The notes under the pieces: model-generated | Database searches by the model: none | What the model saw: only the letters and a program-made list of their open reading frames with translations | Told to the model about the DNA's origin: nothing | Part shown: positions 23,854 through 35,775 of the stretch, piece by piece | How positions within the stretch are numbered: the first letter of the stretch is position 1 | Layout of the letters: each line of letters starts with the position of its first letter | Position numbers and translations under genes: made by a program | Assembly: GCA_002964805.2 (NCBI GenBank) | Contig: PUDQ02000089.1 | Location: forward strand, 186,001-250,000 | Reading direction: 5' to 3' | Source: Trametes villosa | Lineage: Eukaryota; Basidiomycota; Agaricomycetes; Polyporales; Polyporaceae | DNA: 64,000 nt

Positions 23854-26455
23854 ATGACAGACATTCCATTCAAGGTCGACGGAGAAGTGGTGGCTGCCTT
23901 GCGGAACGCGGTGCGCGACTGTTCTGAGAGAGGCTTGTCGTATGCGTCCAAATGGTGCGTCGGCAGATACCCATACAACTGAACCTTGGATTGACGCGTA
24001 ACACAGGGCTGCGGAGCTACTATGCTCCTTGCCGCCATCCGTACGGCGTCCAGAGCCGGCTGTGGCTCAGACAAACTTTCATACATCCACCCCCGCTCGG
24101 TCGAGATCCCCGCGGCCTTCCATCTCTTTCACCGCGCAAACACCCGCTCCCCTCGCTGCCGAAGCCGTTAACACCTTCCCCGCGTTTTCCCATCAACCTT
24201 ACGCTTCAATGTTGCAGGGTCAACCCCCAGAAGTCCGGCAGCGAGAAGCAGAGTGGGAGGCGGAGGATGCCGATCATATCGCCATGGCCAAAACCTTCAT
24301 GGATTCCAAGGAGTATCTAAGGGTTATCCATTGGCTAAGACCCTGTCGGAGCGCGAAAGCGACGTTTCTCCGTGTCTACAGTCAGTTCTTGGTAATTATC
24401 CCTCCATTAAAATATCCCGTTCGTTGAACGAATGTTGAAGTATAGGAAAGCGAGAAGAACGCCTTACGGGAATGGTACCGGCTAGAAAGTAAGCTGTGCT
24501 GAGTATATTGATTCCCATGGCATTAATCTCGCTTCACCGGCAGACACCCGTGAGCAGCCAGCTGAGCCCGTGAACACTGCCTTGCACGACCTTCTCGAAC
24601 TCGTGAAGGATGCTACGGATCCATGGCTCTTGTTTCTGTGAGTACTCCTTGACACATTGGAGTCCCATGCCAAACGCTTGACGATTGAACAGGAAATCCC
24701 TGTTCCTCTGCCGCATGTCGAGGCGAACCTCCGCCATGGAGAACGCTATCTTGTCATTAGCGCAATACCCGTGGAACTGGTCCACATGGGTCGCTTTGGG
24801 CGACTGCTTATCGGATGGGGACGAGGTGAATCAATTGTTCCTCTGCGGGAATACAATACTGACGCGCTCTAACAGCTCTCTTCGATTCTCCCGTTGCTCC
24901 CGCTCCCTTCCAACCATCCCCTTGTGATGATGTTCCAGGTCAAGACCCTGAACAGTCTGAACAGCCCCTCCGACAACGAATTGGGCCTGTGTGACCGTTT
25001 GTTAAGCGACGACTACTTCCCCCGGAGCATGTGGATCATGGCGCTCCGGGGTAACGTTCTCTACTACCTGCACGGTACGGACGCCGACTGATGGAACGCC
25101 GTGGAATAACGCTGACCGCTCGGCTCCCCTCCATTGCTCCTGCTCCTAGACTTCACCTCTGCGGAGGCACAGTTCCGGAAGATCCTCGCCATTGACTCTT
25201 ACAGGGTCGACGACATCGACATTCTATCGAACATCCTCTACGTCTCGGAGAACTCCAACGCCTTGTCCAAACTAGCTCATGACTACCTGGCAATCGATAA
25301 GGACCGTCCGGAGATATGTTGCATCATTGGTGCGCGGCGTTGTGGCTCCCGAGCAGCGGCGAGTCTAACTCCTTTCATCACCCTCGCAGGCAACTACTAC
25401 TCTCTGCGCGCCGAGCACGACAAGGCGGTAAAATATTTCCGACGAGCGACCCAGCTCGACCGGACCTACCTGGCGGCCTGGACCTTGATGGGTCACGAGT
25501 ATGTGGAGATGAAGAACTCTCATGCCGCCATAGAAGCATATCGGAAGGCTGTGGGTAAGTAAAGCCTCCTTTGCACCCCCGTACTGTCAGTTGGACACCG
25601 ACTGAATTGCCGTCGTGGCGTCGCTAATGCAGATGTGAACAAGAAAGACTACCGTGCATGGTACGGCCTCGCTCAGGCGTACGAGCTTCTAGGCATGCAC
25701 CAGTACGCTCTATACTACTACCAGCATGCGACGGCGCTGCGGTGAGTGCGTTCGTGCCGGACGTTGGCAGCCCCTCTGACAGTACGCATCAGACCGTATG
25801 ACGTGCGCATCTGGCAAGCACAGGGAATGTGCTACGAAGAAATGGGGCGGTACGTCGCCGCGCAACTTAGAGCCGTTGCGCGCGCATTATGTCCGCTGCT
25901 GTGCTGACGGCGCTCCACCCGTTCCTCTGTCCTGCAGGCTACGAGAGGCCGCCGAGTGCCTGCGCCGCGCGCTCATAGGGGCAGACCCCCAGGAGACGAC
26001 CATCCATCTGAAGCTCGCGAAGCTGCACTACGACCTCGACGAGTTCGCGGAAGCCGCAGCTTATCATCGGCGCATCGTCGAAGTGTGCCGGTCTGCCCGT
26101 ACGTCCCCCCCTTCCCCCGGTCGCACACGTAACACACGTCCTGCGTGCCTTTCGCGTGTGGCTCGAGGCCCGGGCTCACCCCACGTCTTTCACAGAGAAG
26201 CCCATCCAGGAGTGGTCCAAGTCCGCGGTGTACGTCGCGCGCTACCACATCCTGCACGGCGGCGGGGACCTTGCCCTGGCCAGGCAGTACCTCGAGTGGG
26301 TCGCGGTCAGCAACGCGGAGGAAGTGAACCAGGCGAACGAGCTTCTCCGACGACACCTTCCCGCTGCCGTCATGCGCCAGCAGCAGCAGCAGCAAAGTGC
26401 AGCCACCGGTGCGCCGGCGGGTCGTGCGGCCTCTGAGGGGCCGTCGGTGTCTTAG
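23854..26455 (+). CDS. CDC23: anaphase-promoting complex subunit 8 (Cdc23/APC8)
   Basis: TPR scaffold of the anaphase-promoting complex/cyclosome, the ubiquitin ligase that drives mitotic exit. Several short introns interrupt it (first exons 23854-23954, 24007-24391, 24446-24488, 24544-24637, 24693 on). The N-terminus ([24 protein letters not shown]) matches the APC8 N-terminal domain, followed by a Ser/Pro-rich linker. The TPR array covers [18 protein letters not shown], then [77 protein letters not shown] and the [22 protein letters not shown] repeats typical of Cdc23. The tail has a short glutamine run (near 26380) and ends at the TAG/TAA region at 26455. It shares a divergent upstream region with ALG14. 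Confidence 0.95.
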
Positions 26456-26506
26456 CGATCCAATTGCGCCGATGCGCTGTATTTTTGGACTGTGTTGTTG
26501 TACGTT

Positions 26507-26512
26507 AATAAA
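26507..26512 (+). terminator. poly(A) signal of the CDC23 gene
   Basis: A canonical AATAAA lies about 50 bases after the CDC23 stop codon, within a T/G-rich context. Confidence 0.5.
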
Positions 26513-26761
26513 GCCACCGGTTACTATCGAGCACGATTGCAGTGCGTGTGTGTCCGGTGCTCCCGCTCACATGCGACCTCACCGTCGAACGCTAACTTGA
26601 ACGCGACCCTGCACGCTCACGTACGGCGCAACCGGCCCTAAACCGGCAGGCCGTCACCGACGGTGACCGCGGTCACGGGCGCCTGCTGTAGCGCGTCACG
26701 CGCGGCGAAGGCTCGCGTGACGGCGTCAACGTAACAAAACAAACAAAGTCGCTGAGACGGG

Positions 26762-28678
26762 ATGTCCAGCCTCGCAGGCCCGAGCTCGCATGCGTACTCC
26801 TCCTTCTCCGTGCGCCCCCAGCAGCCGCCAGCGATCTCGACGAAGCTCCGGCGCATCGGCGATGTCGACTCTACGCCCCCGAGCGCGACCGCGCCCCCCA
26901 CCCCGAGTGCGCGCGCACCGTCGGTCGCGGACACGGACGCGCGCGAGCAGAGCCAGGACAGGCAGGTGAATGGCGCGGGGACGCATGAAAACGCTTTGGA
27001 GGGTGGTGGGAGGTGGAGGCGGCCGCAGGACGTGAAGGCGAGCATCAGCGCGGACGTGGAGGCGGTGCGCGCCCGCGCGATTGCGAGGAGTCGAAAACAG
27101 GACAGGACGATCGAGGAGGAGGCTGCGATGGCGCAGACCGCCGCTAGGTGCGTTTTTCACGAGCGTATGTTTCTGTTCCATGTGTTTTCTCATACGTGTG
27201 TGCAGGGTTGCGATGAGATTGGCGGAAGACCAGCGTGCGGCGCTGTGCCCCGACACGGAAACCCCGTTCGGCGACGAGGTGGACGTCGTGAAGAGGCTGC
27301 TCCCGTATCACATTTTCCAGCAGCCCAAGGAGGACCTGGACGCTCTTTTGCAGTCGGGCAGCACACACCCCTCGCGGAAGGGAAAACGCAAGGCGACCGA
27401 AGAGGACCTGCTTCGCGAAGAAATCGCAGGTATGACGTGCAGCCACCCCTCAACTTCCCTCGGTAGTCTCATGTTTTTTTCCATTCAGATACAAAGTTCG
27501 CGTTGGATTGTTGGAAACGGCGGCGGGCCCTTGAGAAGCGTTTCAGGAATGCGAGGATTGAGGAGGGCACGGTACGTAATGTCTGCGTATCCTCGGAGAT
27601 GACATAGCCTAAATGCCAGCTTCTGCAGCGGGCGTCGCCGGCCGAGCAAGGATACTTCCTGGCACAAGCCGTCCTGGAGATCGAGCGGGCGGACACGGCT
27701 GCTCTGCAACAAGAGCTACGCTCAGCGCGACAAGAGCTGGACAAGCTGGAGCGAGAGAAACGCCTCGCTGCACCGCCCCCGCCCGCACCCACACCTGCTG
27801 CTGCCGCCTCGCGACCGACGATGAGCGTCCGAACGGCGAACTACTACAACCCCTCTGCCGCTTCCACACCATCCCAAACACCCACAACGGCCACCTTCAT
27901 GCCGCCGTACCGGCCGTATTCGTACTCGTACTCGCAGTACCCCACCACGCAGTACACGTACAACCCACACGCGTACGGCGCAACGCCATACACAAATCCT
28001 TACGGCAGCACCACACACACCCCTACCGCTACCACGCCCGCCTACACGCCCCCCGCGAGTGCAGCGACGATGACACCGACGTCTGCCGCTTCGGCGCAGG
28101 TACAGCAGGCGCAAGCGCACCCGGCCTCCGCGAGCAACACGGCAGTACCCGTTCAGCTTCCGGTCAGCTCTCTGAACGCGCTCAGCGCCCTCGGGATTGT
28201 CCCCATCGCTGCTGCGTCTGTGCCGGCAACAGGCCCTCAACCGCCAGCGGTGATCAAGTCGACGAACGGGAGCATGCTGAACCTGGAGATCAACCTCTCG
28301 CTCCTGCAGTCGGCGCAAATGAGCGGCCTTGCGTTGATTCTCAATGCTCTTACGTCAAGAGGCGTGAACGTGGACGGTTCGAATGCCGGCACTGGAGCCA
28401 CTACTACGTCTACGACCGCCCCAGTAAACCCGAGCCAGCCCGCGGCATCCACGAACGGCGTCGTTGGTACGGGGGCTGCCGCAGGTACCGCGACCGCTAC
28501 AATTGCGGGTCCTGCCGCCGCCTCTGCCAGCGGCGCTCCTTTGTCCGTGCCTACCGCCGCTGTCCAGTCGGGGACGTCGAACGGTGCTTCGCCGCCTTCT
28601 GCGGCAGCGTCCGGTCCCGCGTCGTCCGCTTCTACGTCGCCTTCCCCCTCTGCTTCTGCCGCCACCCCCCAGACATGA
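26762..28678 (+). CDS. GLTSCR1/BICRA-like SWI/SNF-associated protein
   Basis: Predicted nuclear protein of 583 residues from exons 26762-27147, 27206-27429, 27489-27571 and 27620-28678. The conserved block CPDTETPFGDEVDVVKRLLPYHIF(QQ), followed by a basic helix-rich stretch (DTKFALDCWKRRRALEKRF) and a coiled coil (AQAVLEIERADTAALQQEL), matches the GLTSCR1/BICRA domain. In animals this domain defines the non-canonical BAF subcomplex. The N-terminus is Ser/Pro-rich. The second half is low complexity: a Tyr/Pro/Thr-rich segment near 27890-28050 and then an Ala/Ser/Thr-rich tail. An assembly role in a fungal SWI/SNF complex is inferred from the family. Confidence 0.75.
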
Positions 28679-29468
28679 CCGCGCGACTGAAGGGAGAAGT
28701 AGAAGACGCGCAACATACGGAAGGACGATCAGGGGGCGCGGGGCATGTTGCGCGGCGGATCTCGCGTGTCGTGTGTGTAGCGTTATTCTCGTGTAGCAGT
28801 ACCAGCGGAGCGGCGGCGCAGCCGCAAAGGCAAAGCTTGTAAGAATGGAACGGCCCTCCCACACGCTGCACTGACGGCCGACGCGGCGGGGTGAATGAGG
28901 GGAATGATTTTGCGCGCGATGTGTTCGTGGTTAACTTCCCTTTTGGGCGGAGGGTGTCGAATCTTAGGCAGATCTCTCGGGCGCTTGAAGTGGTTGGCGC
29001 CCGCTACGTCATTTGCAGTGGCCCGCTCGACGTTGATCGCGACCTCGACGCCGGCTTTTCGTCGCTCGATGTCGTCTCTGGGGCCTTCGCCGCTGTCCAG
29101 GACGTGCCCGGTGTCGCTGGAACCCGCCCTTGTATGTGTTCATGCCGCCTCCGAGAGGATGGCGGCTGCAGCGGGCGCACTTGAACAAGGTTCACTCCGT
29201 ATCGGCCGTGGTGATGCATCGACGCTTCCTCTGTCCTGCCGAGCACCCCAAATCTGCGCGGGCGACTCCACCGCCGGTTGCCACTCGTCGCGCAGAGCAT
29301 GTCGACAGGGCTTATAAGCACGCTGCACACACGTACGTCGCTTTCTCCCTCTTCAGCTCATCGTCGTGCAGATCCTCAGCCTCGCGCCCGTCCTCGCCTG
29401 AGATACCCTGCAAGCCTATCGCGCATATACCCTGCACCTAGCCCAGCGACTTGCCCTAATCGCGCACC
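28679..29468. other. intergenic with TATA-like element before F-box gene
   Basis: 3' flank of the BICRA-like gene and promoter of the first F-box gene. A TATAAG at 29313-29318 lies about 150 bases before the ATG, and the 60 bases before the ATG are C-rich. No other coding signal was seen. Confidence 0.45.
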
Positions 29469-30404
29469 ATGGCTGCCCCATTCGTCTTCTCAAACCTTCC
29501 CGTGGAGCTCGTCCGCGACATCCTCGAGCACGCCGCACACTCCGACCGCGCCACCGCGCGCAGCCTCACCCTCGTCTCCTCCGCCGTCAAGCACTGGACG
29601 GACCCGATCCTGTACGACACCGTCGTGCTCTCCACCGCGCGCGCCCTGCGCGCGTTCGCCGCCGCGATCGCGGCGAAGCCATCGGAGTTCGTGCGCACGC
29701 GCGTCCGCAACCTCGGCATCTTCACGCTCGGGCCCGTGCAGAGCATCGACCGCGTCCTCGCCGCGTGCGCGGGCGTGCAGAGCCTCGCGTGCGGGTTCTC
29801 GCTGCCGTCGTACCTCCAGGCGCAGGGCACGCAGGCCGTGCAGGCGCTCCGGCGCCCGCGCGAGCAGCACTTTGTCGGCGTCGCGTGCCGCGACGGGTGG
29901 GACGCGTCGCTCGTCGGGTCGACGGTCACGCACCTCCGCATACACCTCGCGTCCTTCGACAGCAGTCGGCCGGAGGCGCCCTTCGCGTTCGCGAATACCC
30001 CCTCCCAGGAGTCGGGCTGGGACCGTCTCAAGGCCCTTCCGTCTCTCTCGCACCTTGCGATCGTATACCGACCATCAGGCTCCACGGTCCCCACCGCTAT
30101 CATCCCCCACCTCACGCGCCTTCTTCCTTCACTATCCAATGGACACGACGACGCCTGCCTCCCGGCGCTCGAGCTCATCCTCATCCAAGTTGTTGGCGCA
30201 AAGAAGGACGCGGCCTTCTTCGCAGACACTGTCAAAGCTCTGAACACCGCTGCTGAGGCCGCTGCTGGCCCAGCGCTGCGCATTGTCGCTGAGCTTGCGC
30301 CGTCCTCGGCGGCGCGCCAGTGGGAGGACTCGGTTCGCGGTGGGCGCGGTGTGTGGGAGGACGCGGAGGCCGCTGTGCGGACGAGGCTTGCTGCTGCTAA
30401 GTGA
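29469..30404 (+). CDS. F-box-like protein, intronless
   Basis: 311-residue single-exon protein. The N-terminus (FVFSNLPVELVRDILEHAAHSDRATARSL, in overlapping pieces around residues 5-35) fits the short F-box of basidiomycete F-box proteins, which dock to Skp1 in SCF ubiquitin ligases. The rest alternates helices and short strands, like a degenerate leucine-rich/solenoid substrate-binding region (ALPSLSHLAIVYRP, LPALELILIQVVG). The G+C content is very high. It is first in a run of F-box or F-box-derived genes on the same strand up to 38 kb. The substrate is unknown. Confidence 0.75.
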   Translation: MAAPFVFSNLPVELVRDILEHAAHSDRATARSLTLVSSAVKHWTDPILYDTVVLSTARALRAFAAAIAAKPSEFVRTRVRNLGIFTLGPVQSIDRVLAACAGVQSLACGFSLPSYLQAQGTQAVQALRRPREQHFVGVACRDGWDASLVGSTVTHLRIHLASFDSSRPEAPFAFANTPSQESGWDRLKALPSLSHLAIVYRPSGSTVPTAIIPHLTRLLPSLSNGHDDACLPALELILIQVVGAKKDAAFFADTVKALNTAAEAAAGPALRIVAELAPSSAARQWEDSVRGGRGVWEDAEAAVRTRLAAAK

Positions 30405-30600
30405 TACATGTTCTCGCTCATCTGTATCATATCATGTCTATGTATCAATAGCTGTCAAATTCGTTGTTCCAGTCGCCCTCTACCACAGGATCCTAGTATA
30501 GCCATCTAAGGGTTACGCACTGTGCGAACGTCTGACTTCACGAACTTGGCTGCCAGTGCCATGGTATGCATATGGATGGTTTGGGCAGCGGCTTCTGGGT

Positions 30601-30620
30601 CTAACAAGACCAAATAACAC
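30601..30620 (+). promoter_or_regulatory. shared upstream motif, copy 1
   Basis: CTAACAAGACCAAATAACAC. The same pattern, TAACA-(3-4)-CCAAATA(A/G)C, recurs at 33011-33030, 33341-33360 and 35942-35961. Here it is about 690 bases before the start of the LRR-like gene. It could be a regulator site common to the cluster or simply duplicated sequence. Confidence 0.35.
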
Positions 30621-31211
30621 AGGTTGTCGGGCGGTTTGGGTTGTCACCTCCTCCAACTTCTACTCTACTAACTCTCTGTAGGGTCCACTACCGTCTATCA
30701 ACGTTCCTTCCAGAGTCAGACTTCAGTCCGATTTCCTCACAAAACTTGTGATTCCGAACGGGCTGAATCAGTTGCCGCTCAAGCGCTCAAGCGCTCACAG
30801 CTTGCCCGGCAGGTCCCGCCACTGCCATGGTGTTTCCAGTCGCGCTTGGCCGTACGCGCGCGTACACTCAGTGCCCACCTAGTTGCTCCGTAACGTCTCG
30901 TTCTAACTCTGCTACAATGATTCGAGAACTCACCATACAGATAGCGCATCGAATGATCCCGCACGACGCGCAATGAGGATCGGGCGCAGCTCATGCCAGC
31001 CAGTACACGCCTCCGGGCCCGAACCTGGGGACCGGTACCAATCGCGGCCACACGGGGGTTCCACTGCGCCAGCCCACTGCTTGGCTTGTAGGCACCCTAT
31101 GAGTCGCATGGTCCTCTCAAGTGTCAATGCGCGATTGCATCAGTCCATAGAATGCGGTCCAAGCAGTTGGGTATCCAAGCGTACTAGCAAAGCGAATGGT
31201 CGACCTGCGTA

Positions 31212-31218
31212 TATATAA
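31212..31218 (+). promoter_or_regulatory. TATA box of the LRR-like gene
   Basis: TATATAA about 95 bases upstream of the ATG at 31311, a good position for a TATA box followed by a leader of about 60 bases. Confidence 0.5.
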
Positions 31219-31310
31219 CCCCCTGAGGCGCTGCAGATCCTCCCTCACACTCGAAACCACTCAACTTCTTACGCTTGCAACTCTCACCCCAAGTACAACA
31301 TCTTTTCAAA

Positions 31311-32759
31311 ATGGCTGACAACATGCGTTCGTGCTATCCCCTCCACATTTGCTCGAAGATTAGCTGACCACCGTGTAACTTATCCCATGCAGCCGGCACC
31401 TTCGAGTTCCCCATCACATGCGGGCGGGATCACGTCGCAGGCCGTCGTGTGGACGGGCAGACGTTCACGATCCCGATGTCCCAAATCCGCGACCTCGTCC
31501 CGCTCTTGGACAGCGTGAAGACCCTGTGCATCAACCCGATGTTCAGGGACGTACGTGCGTTCACGGCGATCCTTGCCTCCCCCATGCCCCGCCTCGAGAA
31601 TCTCCGCATCGACACCTACCTCTACGACCCCGCGCGCCCCCGCCAGCGCGTCCACTCTCCCCCGACGTACACCCTGCGCGCGGCCAATTTCCCCGCGCTG
31701 AAGAAGCTGGTCGTGCGGGACACCTTCGTCAACCTGGAGCCGGCGCTCTGCCGCAACCTGCGCTTCCTCCACCTGGAACGCAGTGAGCGGGGCTCGCAGC
31801 AGCTCCCCCTTCCGGACTTCCTCCAGATCGTGGGCAGCTGCCCGCTGCTCGAGCACCTGTTTGTGGCCAGCTACGTTGACATCCCGACCGCCCCGGGCAC
31901 CGCGCCTCTCCCGGTGCTCTCCGGCTTCCGGCAGCTAACGAACGTCGGGGTGTCCGACCAGCCCCGCATCGTCTCTGCGATCCTCTCCCACATGGTCATT
32001 CCTGCGCATGTCGACGTCGTCGCCATTGGCTACGTCAACGCGAACCATCACACCGCCTTCCGTGCGATGCTCCCCCACGACAGGAACACGCTAGAGATCT
32101 TGCAGCGCGCCACGGAAATTAGGATTATCGACACTGACGTTGGGGGCAAATACGATGGCACGATGATGACGGGGGTCTGCGACGGACGCGCCGGCTTCGA
32201 CCTCGAGCTCCGTCCCCTTCCCAACACCGACTTCCACCCGGGCCGCGACAGCACGCTCCTCCACGCCATGCTGCAGACCCTCGACGTCTACATCGGGTCG
32301 CCGGTGACGACGCTCAAGGTCGAGGGCGACCTGAAGTCCATCACGAAGGAGACGTGGGTGCGCACGTTCGACCGCTTCCCGGCGCTGCAGGCGCTCGAGG
32401 TCGTGAACTACACGCGCGAGGCGGGGCCCTCCTTCAAGCCGCTCCTCGAGGCGCTGGTGTCCCGCTCGCGCGCGCGCCACGGCATCGCCTGCCCCCGCCT
32501 CGCGGAATTCGCGCTCAGCGCGAACGCCGGCCGCGCGGCCGCCTGGCTGGCGGAGGCGATCCCTGCGTGTTTCGCCCAACGCGAGAGGGTCGGTGTCGCT
32601 CTTGAAGTGCTCAACGTCGCGGTGTACGTGCCCCCTGGCGCACGGTGGGACCAGGCCGTGGAGGGGCGCTATAAGGCGATGATGGCTCGCGTGGCTAGGC
32701 GTGCCGTTGTGGACTTCCGGTACGAGGAGGTGGATTCCAGCGATGAGGATTCGGAGTAG
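31311..32759 (+). CDS. F-box-derived leucine-rich-like protein without an F-box
   Basis: 460-residue protein from a 16-base first coding exon (31311-31326) and one long exon (31393-32759). The long frame has the repeating leucine pattern of fungal F-box/LRR substrate modules (LLDSVKTLCINP, MPRLENLRIDTYL, FPALKKLVVRDTF, LRFLHLERSE, CPLLEHLFVASY, LDVYIGSPVTTLKVEG, FPALQALEVVNY). The N-terminus is short and hydrophilic, and I find no F-box in it or just upstream. The C-terminus is acidic (SSDEDSE). It sits between an F-box gene and a pair of F-box/LRR genes on the same strand. It may be a truncated family member or an adaptor acting without Skp1. The family link is inferred from pattern and location. 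Confidence 0.65.
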
Positions 32760-33010
32760 GGGGTCTCGGTGTAGGTTGTCTCAATGCGGAGTTACTTTTC
32801 TACAGGTATAGATAGATCGCGTTAGATGCGCAGTACAGCCAAGTAATGCTAGGTGATTTGACCAACAGGCCGCTGAACCACCTCCACCCCCGCTCAGCCG
32901 TATGGCACGTAGACATACCTGAGTAGACGCAAGGTAACTCAACACGAGCGCAAAAAGCGCGGATGCTATTCAAGTAGTACTAGACGGTGTGGGTGTAGTG
33001 ACACCCGAGT

Positions 33011-33030
33011 TTAACACAACCAAATAACCT
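33011..33030 (+). promoter_or_regulatory. shared upstream motif, copy 2
   Basis: TTAACACAACCAAATAACCT, about 480 bases before the start of F-box copy A. It lies outside the obvious duplicated unit, so its similarity is not simply explained by that duplication. Confidence 0.3.
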
Positions 33031-33340
33031 CACCAAGTTTGGAGTCAACTTGGCGTTTCTTCAGCTCTGTTCTTTAACCACATCTCAGATTTCAGGGCTG
33101 CCTTACCCCACCTCGCTGGCCTCCAAATCACTCCCGGACTACCAGCTAAAGTGAATGGCCACTAGAGGGTGTACGGTTATAACTCGGAACGATATAAGAG
33201 CCTCAGTGCCAAGAATTGATTCTCTAGCACGGCGTTGTTCGGCGTTCAACGTTCAGCAGCGATTTTGATCGAGGTGTCGCGACCAAGGGCCAGTGGAGGA
33301 CTCGGAGTGAGTGTGGTGGTGTTTGCCAAAGGCTTCCGAT

Positions 33341-33360
33341 TCTAACAAAGCCAAATAACA
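33341..33360 (+). promoter_or_regulatory. shared upstream motif, copy 3
   Basis: TCTAACAAAGCCAAATAACA, about 135 bases before the ATG of F-box copy A. It lies inside the duplicated unit and is nearly identical to copy 4. Confidence 0.35.
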
Positions 33361-33493
33361 GCCACCTGCCGCTCGGAGTTCCTTACTCGTCGGCAGGGTT
33401 GTCTACTCCCACCAGGGAACCTACTCGATCGTCGATAAGCCTAGCTTTCGTAACACGTCCGTGTATATCCTCTCCAAGTTATTAATTCTAGCT

Positions 33494-35423
33494 ATGTCCG
33501 GAAGCTCCACCGGTGGTACGGGATTTCCCCCGTTGCGTGCGTTCATCTCAGCACTCAATAAGGAGATCTCTCTGATGAGGTTAGTACCCGGACGCTTGTC
33601 TCATTGATCTGCAACAAACATAGCATCTGACAACCTGGACCGTGTAGTACTGAAACGGTTCGCGCTTGCACTCTCATTGGCATTTTGATCGGACTGACTT
33701 CTGCGGTTTCGACCATAATCAGCTGAACGATATTGAGTACACACTGCATCAAACAATCAGCAACCTACGCATAGAAAAAAATTCTAAGCTTCCAATCCAT
33801 ACTCTTCCACCAGAGGTCCTCGTACGGATTTTCGAAGACGTGGTCCTCTGCGGACGTGTCGATTTTCGAACGATCCACGGTCACGTCCTCCAGGCTATAC
33901 AAAACGTCACCGTACTAGCGTCCGTATGCTGCCAGTGGCGGAAGCTCGCTCTTAACTGTTCCCGGCTATGGTGCCACATCGCAAAATTCCCAACCTCTAC
34001 CAGTCCCGCCTACTCCGAGCACATTGCCCGACGCTTGCGACTCTCCGGGTCAACACCCTTGCGTATGTCCGTCAATCTCCCAGAAGCCAGCGACAACAAT
34101 ACGAGCGGCGTTGCCGAATTACTCAAGTCCAATTCTCATCGTATACAGGAGCTCTATCTTGGATATGGTGACGATGAACGGTCCCCCTTCGCTTCACAGC
34201 TCCTCGATGCCATCGACCAACCCGCTCCTCTCCTAGATCTCCTTGTTATTGTGATTAACCGCGCCTACCTGAATCCATGGCCCTCCACGCCCATACTGTT
34301 TTCTGACAGTGCTTACAATCTCCGCGCATTGGCCATACAGAGCCCGCGGTCGTTCTACCCGGACAACGGTTTCCAGAAGCTGGCGCACGTTCGGCTCTCC
34401 CTCACCGGGCCCCATCTCCCCATGCAACCCCTTCTTCATTTCCTGCGCAATGTGCCTCAAGTGGAGACGCTCTGGATAGCGCGCTGCGGCGGGCTGCGTG
34501 AACGTGAGGAGCTAGGTTCACTCCCTGTTCAGCTACTCCGCCTCCATAGCCTGTCGGTGACCGCGGACGTGGATACCGCTTTCGCCCTGTTACGCTGTCT
34601 TGACCTCCCCTCGTTTGCGAAGCTCCATCTCCAGGCTCTCCCAAACCCCCAAGCTAACTTCACGCCCTACTCCGACGACCCGTCTCCGGTCCACGATGGC
34701 GTGCCGTGTTTAGGGTCAGCACCCGATGTGACCTCTCTCGACATCATGGATTACTACCGCCCGGTTCGGAGCGGCCGGCCTTACGAGGAGGGCCACTACG
34801 TCACCGCTCATGGGGAGCAATCCGCCATTTGGATGCACTTGCAGTCCGAGGCGGTCTACAGGGTGACCGACACATTGCTCCTGAGCCTTCACCAGTCGCT
34901 CCCGCTCCGCCATGTTATCACTGCGCGGATAGCTCTCATTCGTAGACGACTACCACTCCTGACGCCCTTGCTCGCGAGTATGCCGTCACTCACGACGCTT
35001 GTTCTTCGGGGTACGCAGGCGACGACGGAAGGCCACGAGCTCGCCGTGCTCGACGCGATCGTGAAGTGCTTGGGAGTTACCGCCGAGGACGAAGACGCAT
35101 GCTTGGTCCCTGCACCTCAGCTCATCTCCCTAGCCATCGACGCTGATTTCGCTATGCCCGCCGGCGGGTTGGGACTACTCGTCGACGTCGCTGCCGCGCG
35201 GGCGCGAGCGGGCTCGCCGCTCCAGGAGCTCGTGTTCTGCGCGCCCGGGCTGGAGGAGGAGGCTCTTCGCCCGTTCGAGGCGTCCATGGCCGTCGCGCGA
35301 CTCGAGAAGACGCCAGGCTTGCTGTGGCCGCTTCGCATCGACGAGAGGTGGAAGCTCGAAAACGAGTACTGGAGGATGTACGATGAAGCTGTGTTCAGGT
35401 ACTTCCCGATGCGCTGGGACTGA
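33494..35423 (+). CDS. F-box/LRR-like protein, tandem copy A
   Basis: 598-residue candidate SCF substrate receptor. Exons are 33494-33579, a 10-base microexon 33648-33657, and 33723-35423. The N-terminus has a short amphipathic helix (ALNKEISLM ... LNDIEYTLHQTISNLRIEKNS), which runs straight into the basidiomycete F-box signature LPPEVLVRIFEDV, with the W-containing CCQWRKLAL and CSRLWCHI motifs. The remainder is a leucine-rich-like solenoid (LRALAIQSPR, VETLWIARCGGL, LTTLVLRGT). It is a close paralogue of the gene at 36121-38042 along the whole length (for example TEGHELAVLDAIVK in both). The microexon join is supported because only it keeps the frame in both paralogues. Confidence 0.85.
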
Positions 35424-35775
35424 CCGACTACGATTAGTGCGTGTCGCCCGTAACATTGCGCCCCGCTCCCGGCAGCATTCTGACCAGTGCTCTAACTTTT
35501 CAGGTTGCGTTCGTATGTCAAATAGGACAGATTCAGGCAGGTGCGAGGGGTATCCTGGCTATGTATATAGGCGAGTCCGTTGGTTATCACAAGGGCGTGT
35601 ACAATCAAGATTGACAATAAGAAAAAATAGACATGATGGACAATATCATAGGCGGCTCTCGAGCGGGATCACTGCTCGCGAACATGTAAACTTCAAGGAT
35701 GTCGGACTCAGCCACATAGGGGCGGTCAAAACGGCGAGGTGCGGGGATATGTGCGTGAGTGTCAGTCCGTAAAAA

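Larger units (their letters stand above)
30405..31310. other. intergenic; promoter of the LRR-like gene
   Basis: No gene was seen. It contains the shared AACA..CCAAATAAC motif at 30601-30620 and a TATA box at 31212-31218 (listed separately). The last bases before 31311 are C/A-rich, as in fungal leaders. Confidence 0.45.
32760..33493. other. intergenic; promoter of F-box gene copy A
   Basis: Holds two copies of the shared motif (33011-33030 and 33341-33360). From about 33316 the sequence matches the upstream region of F-box copy B (from about 35917), so this is the left edge of the duplicated unit. No gene was seen. Confidence 0.5.
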
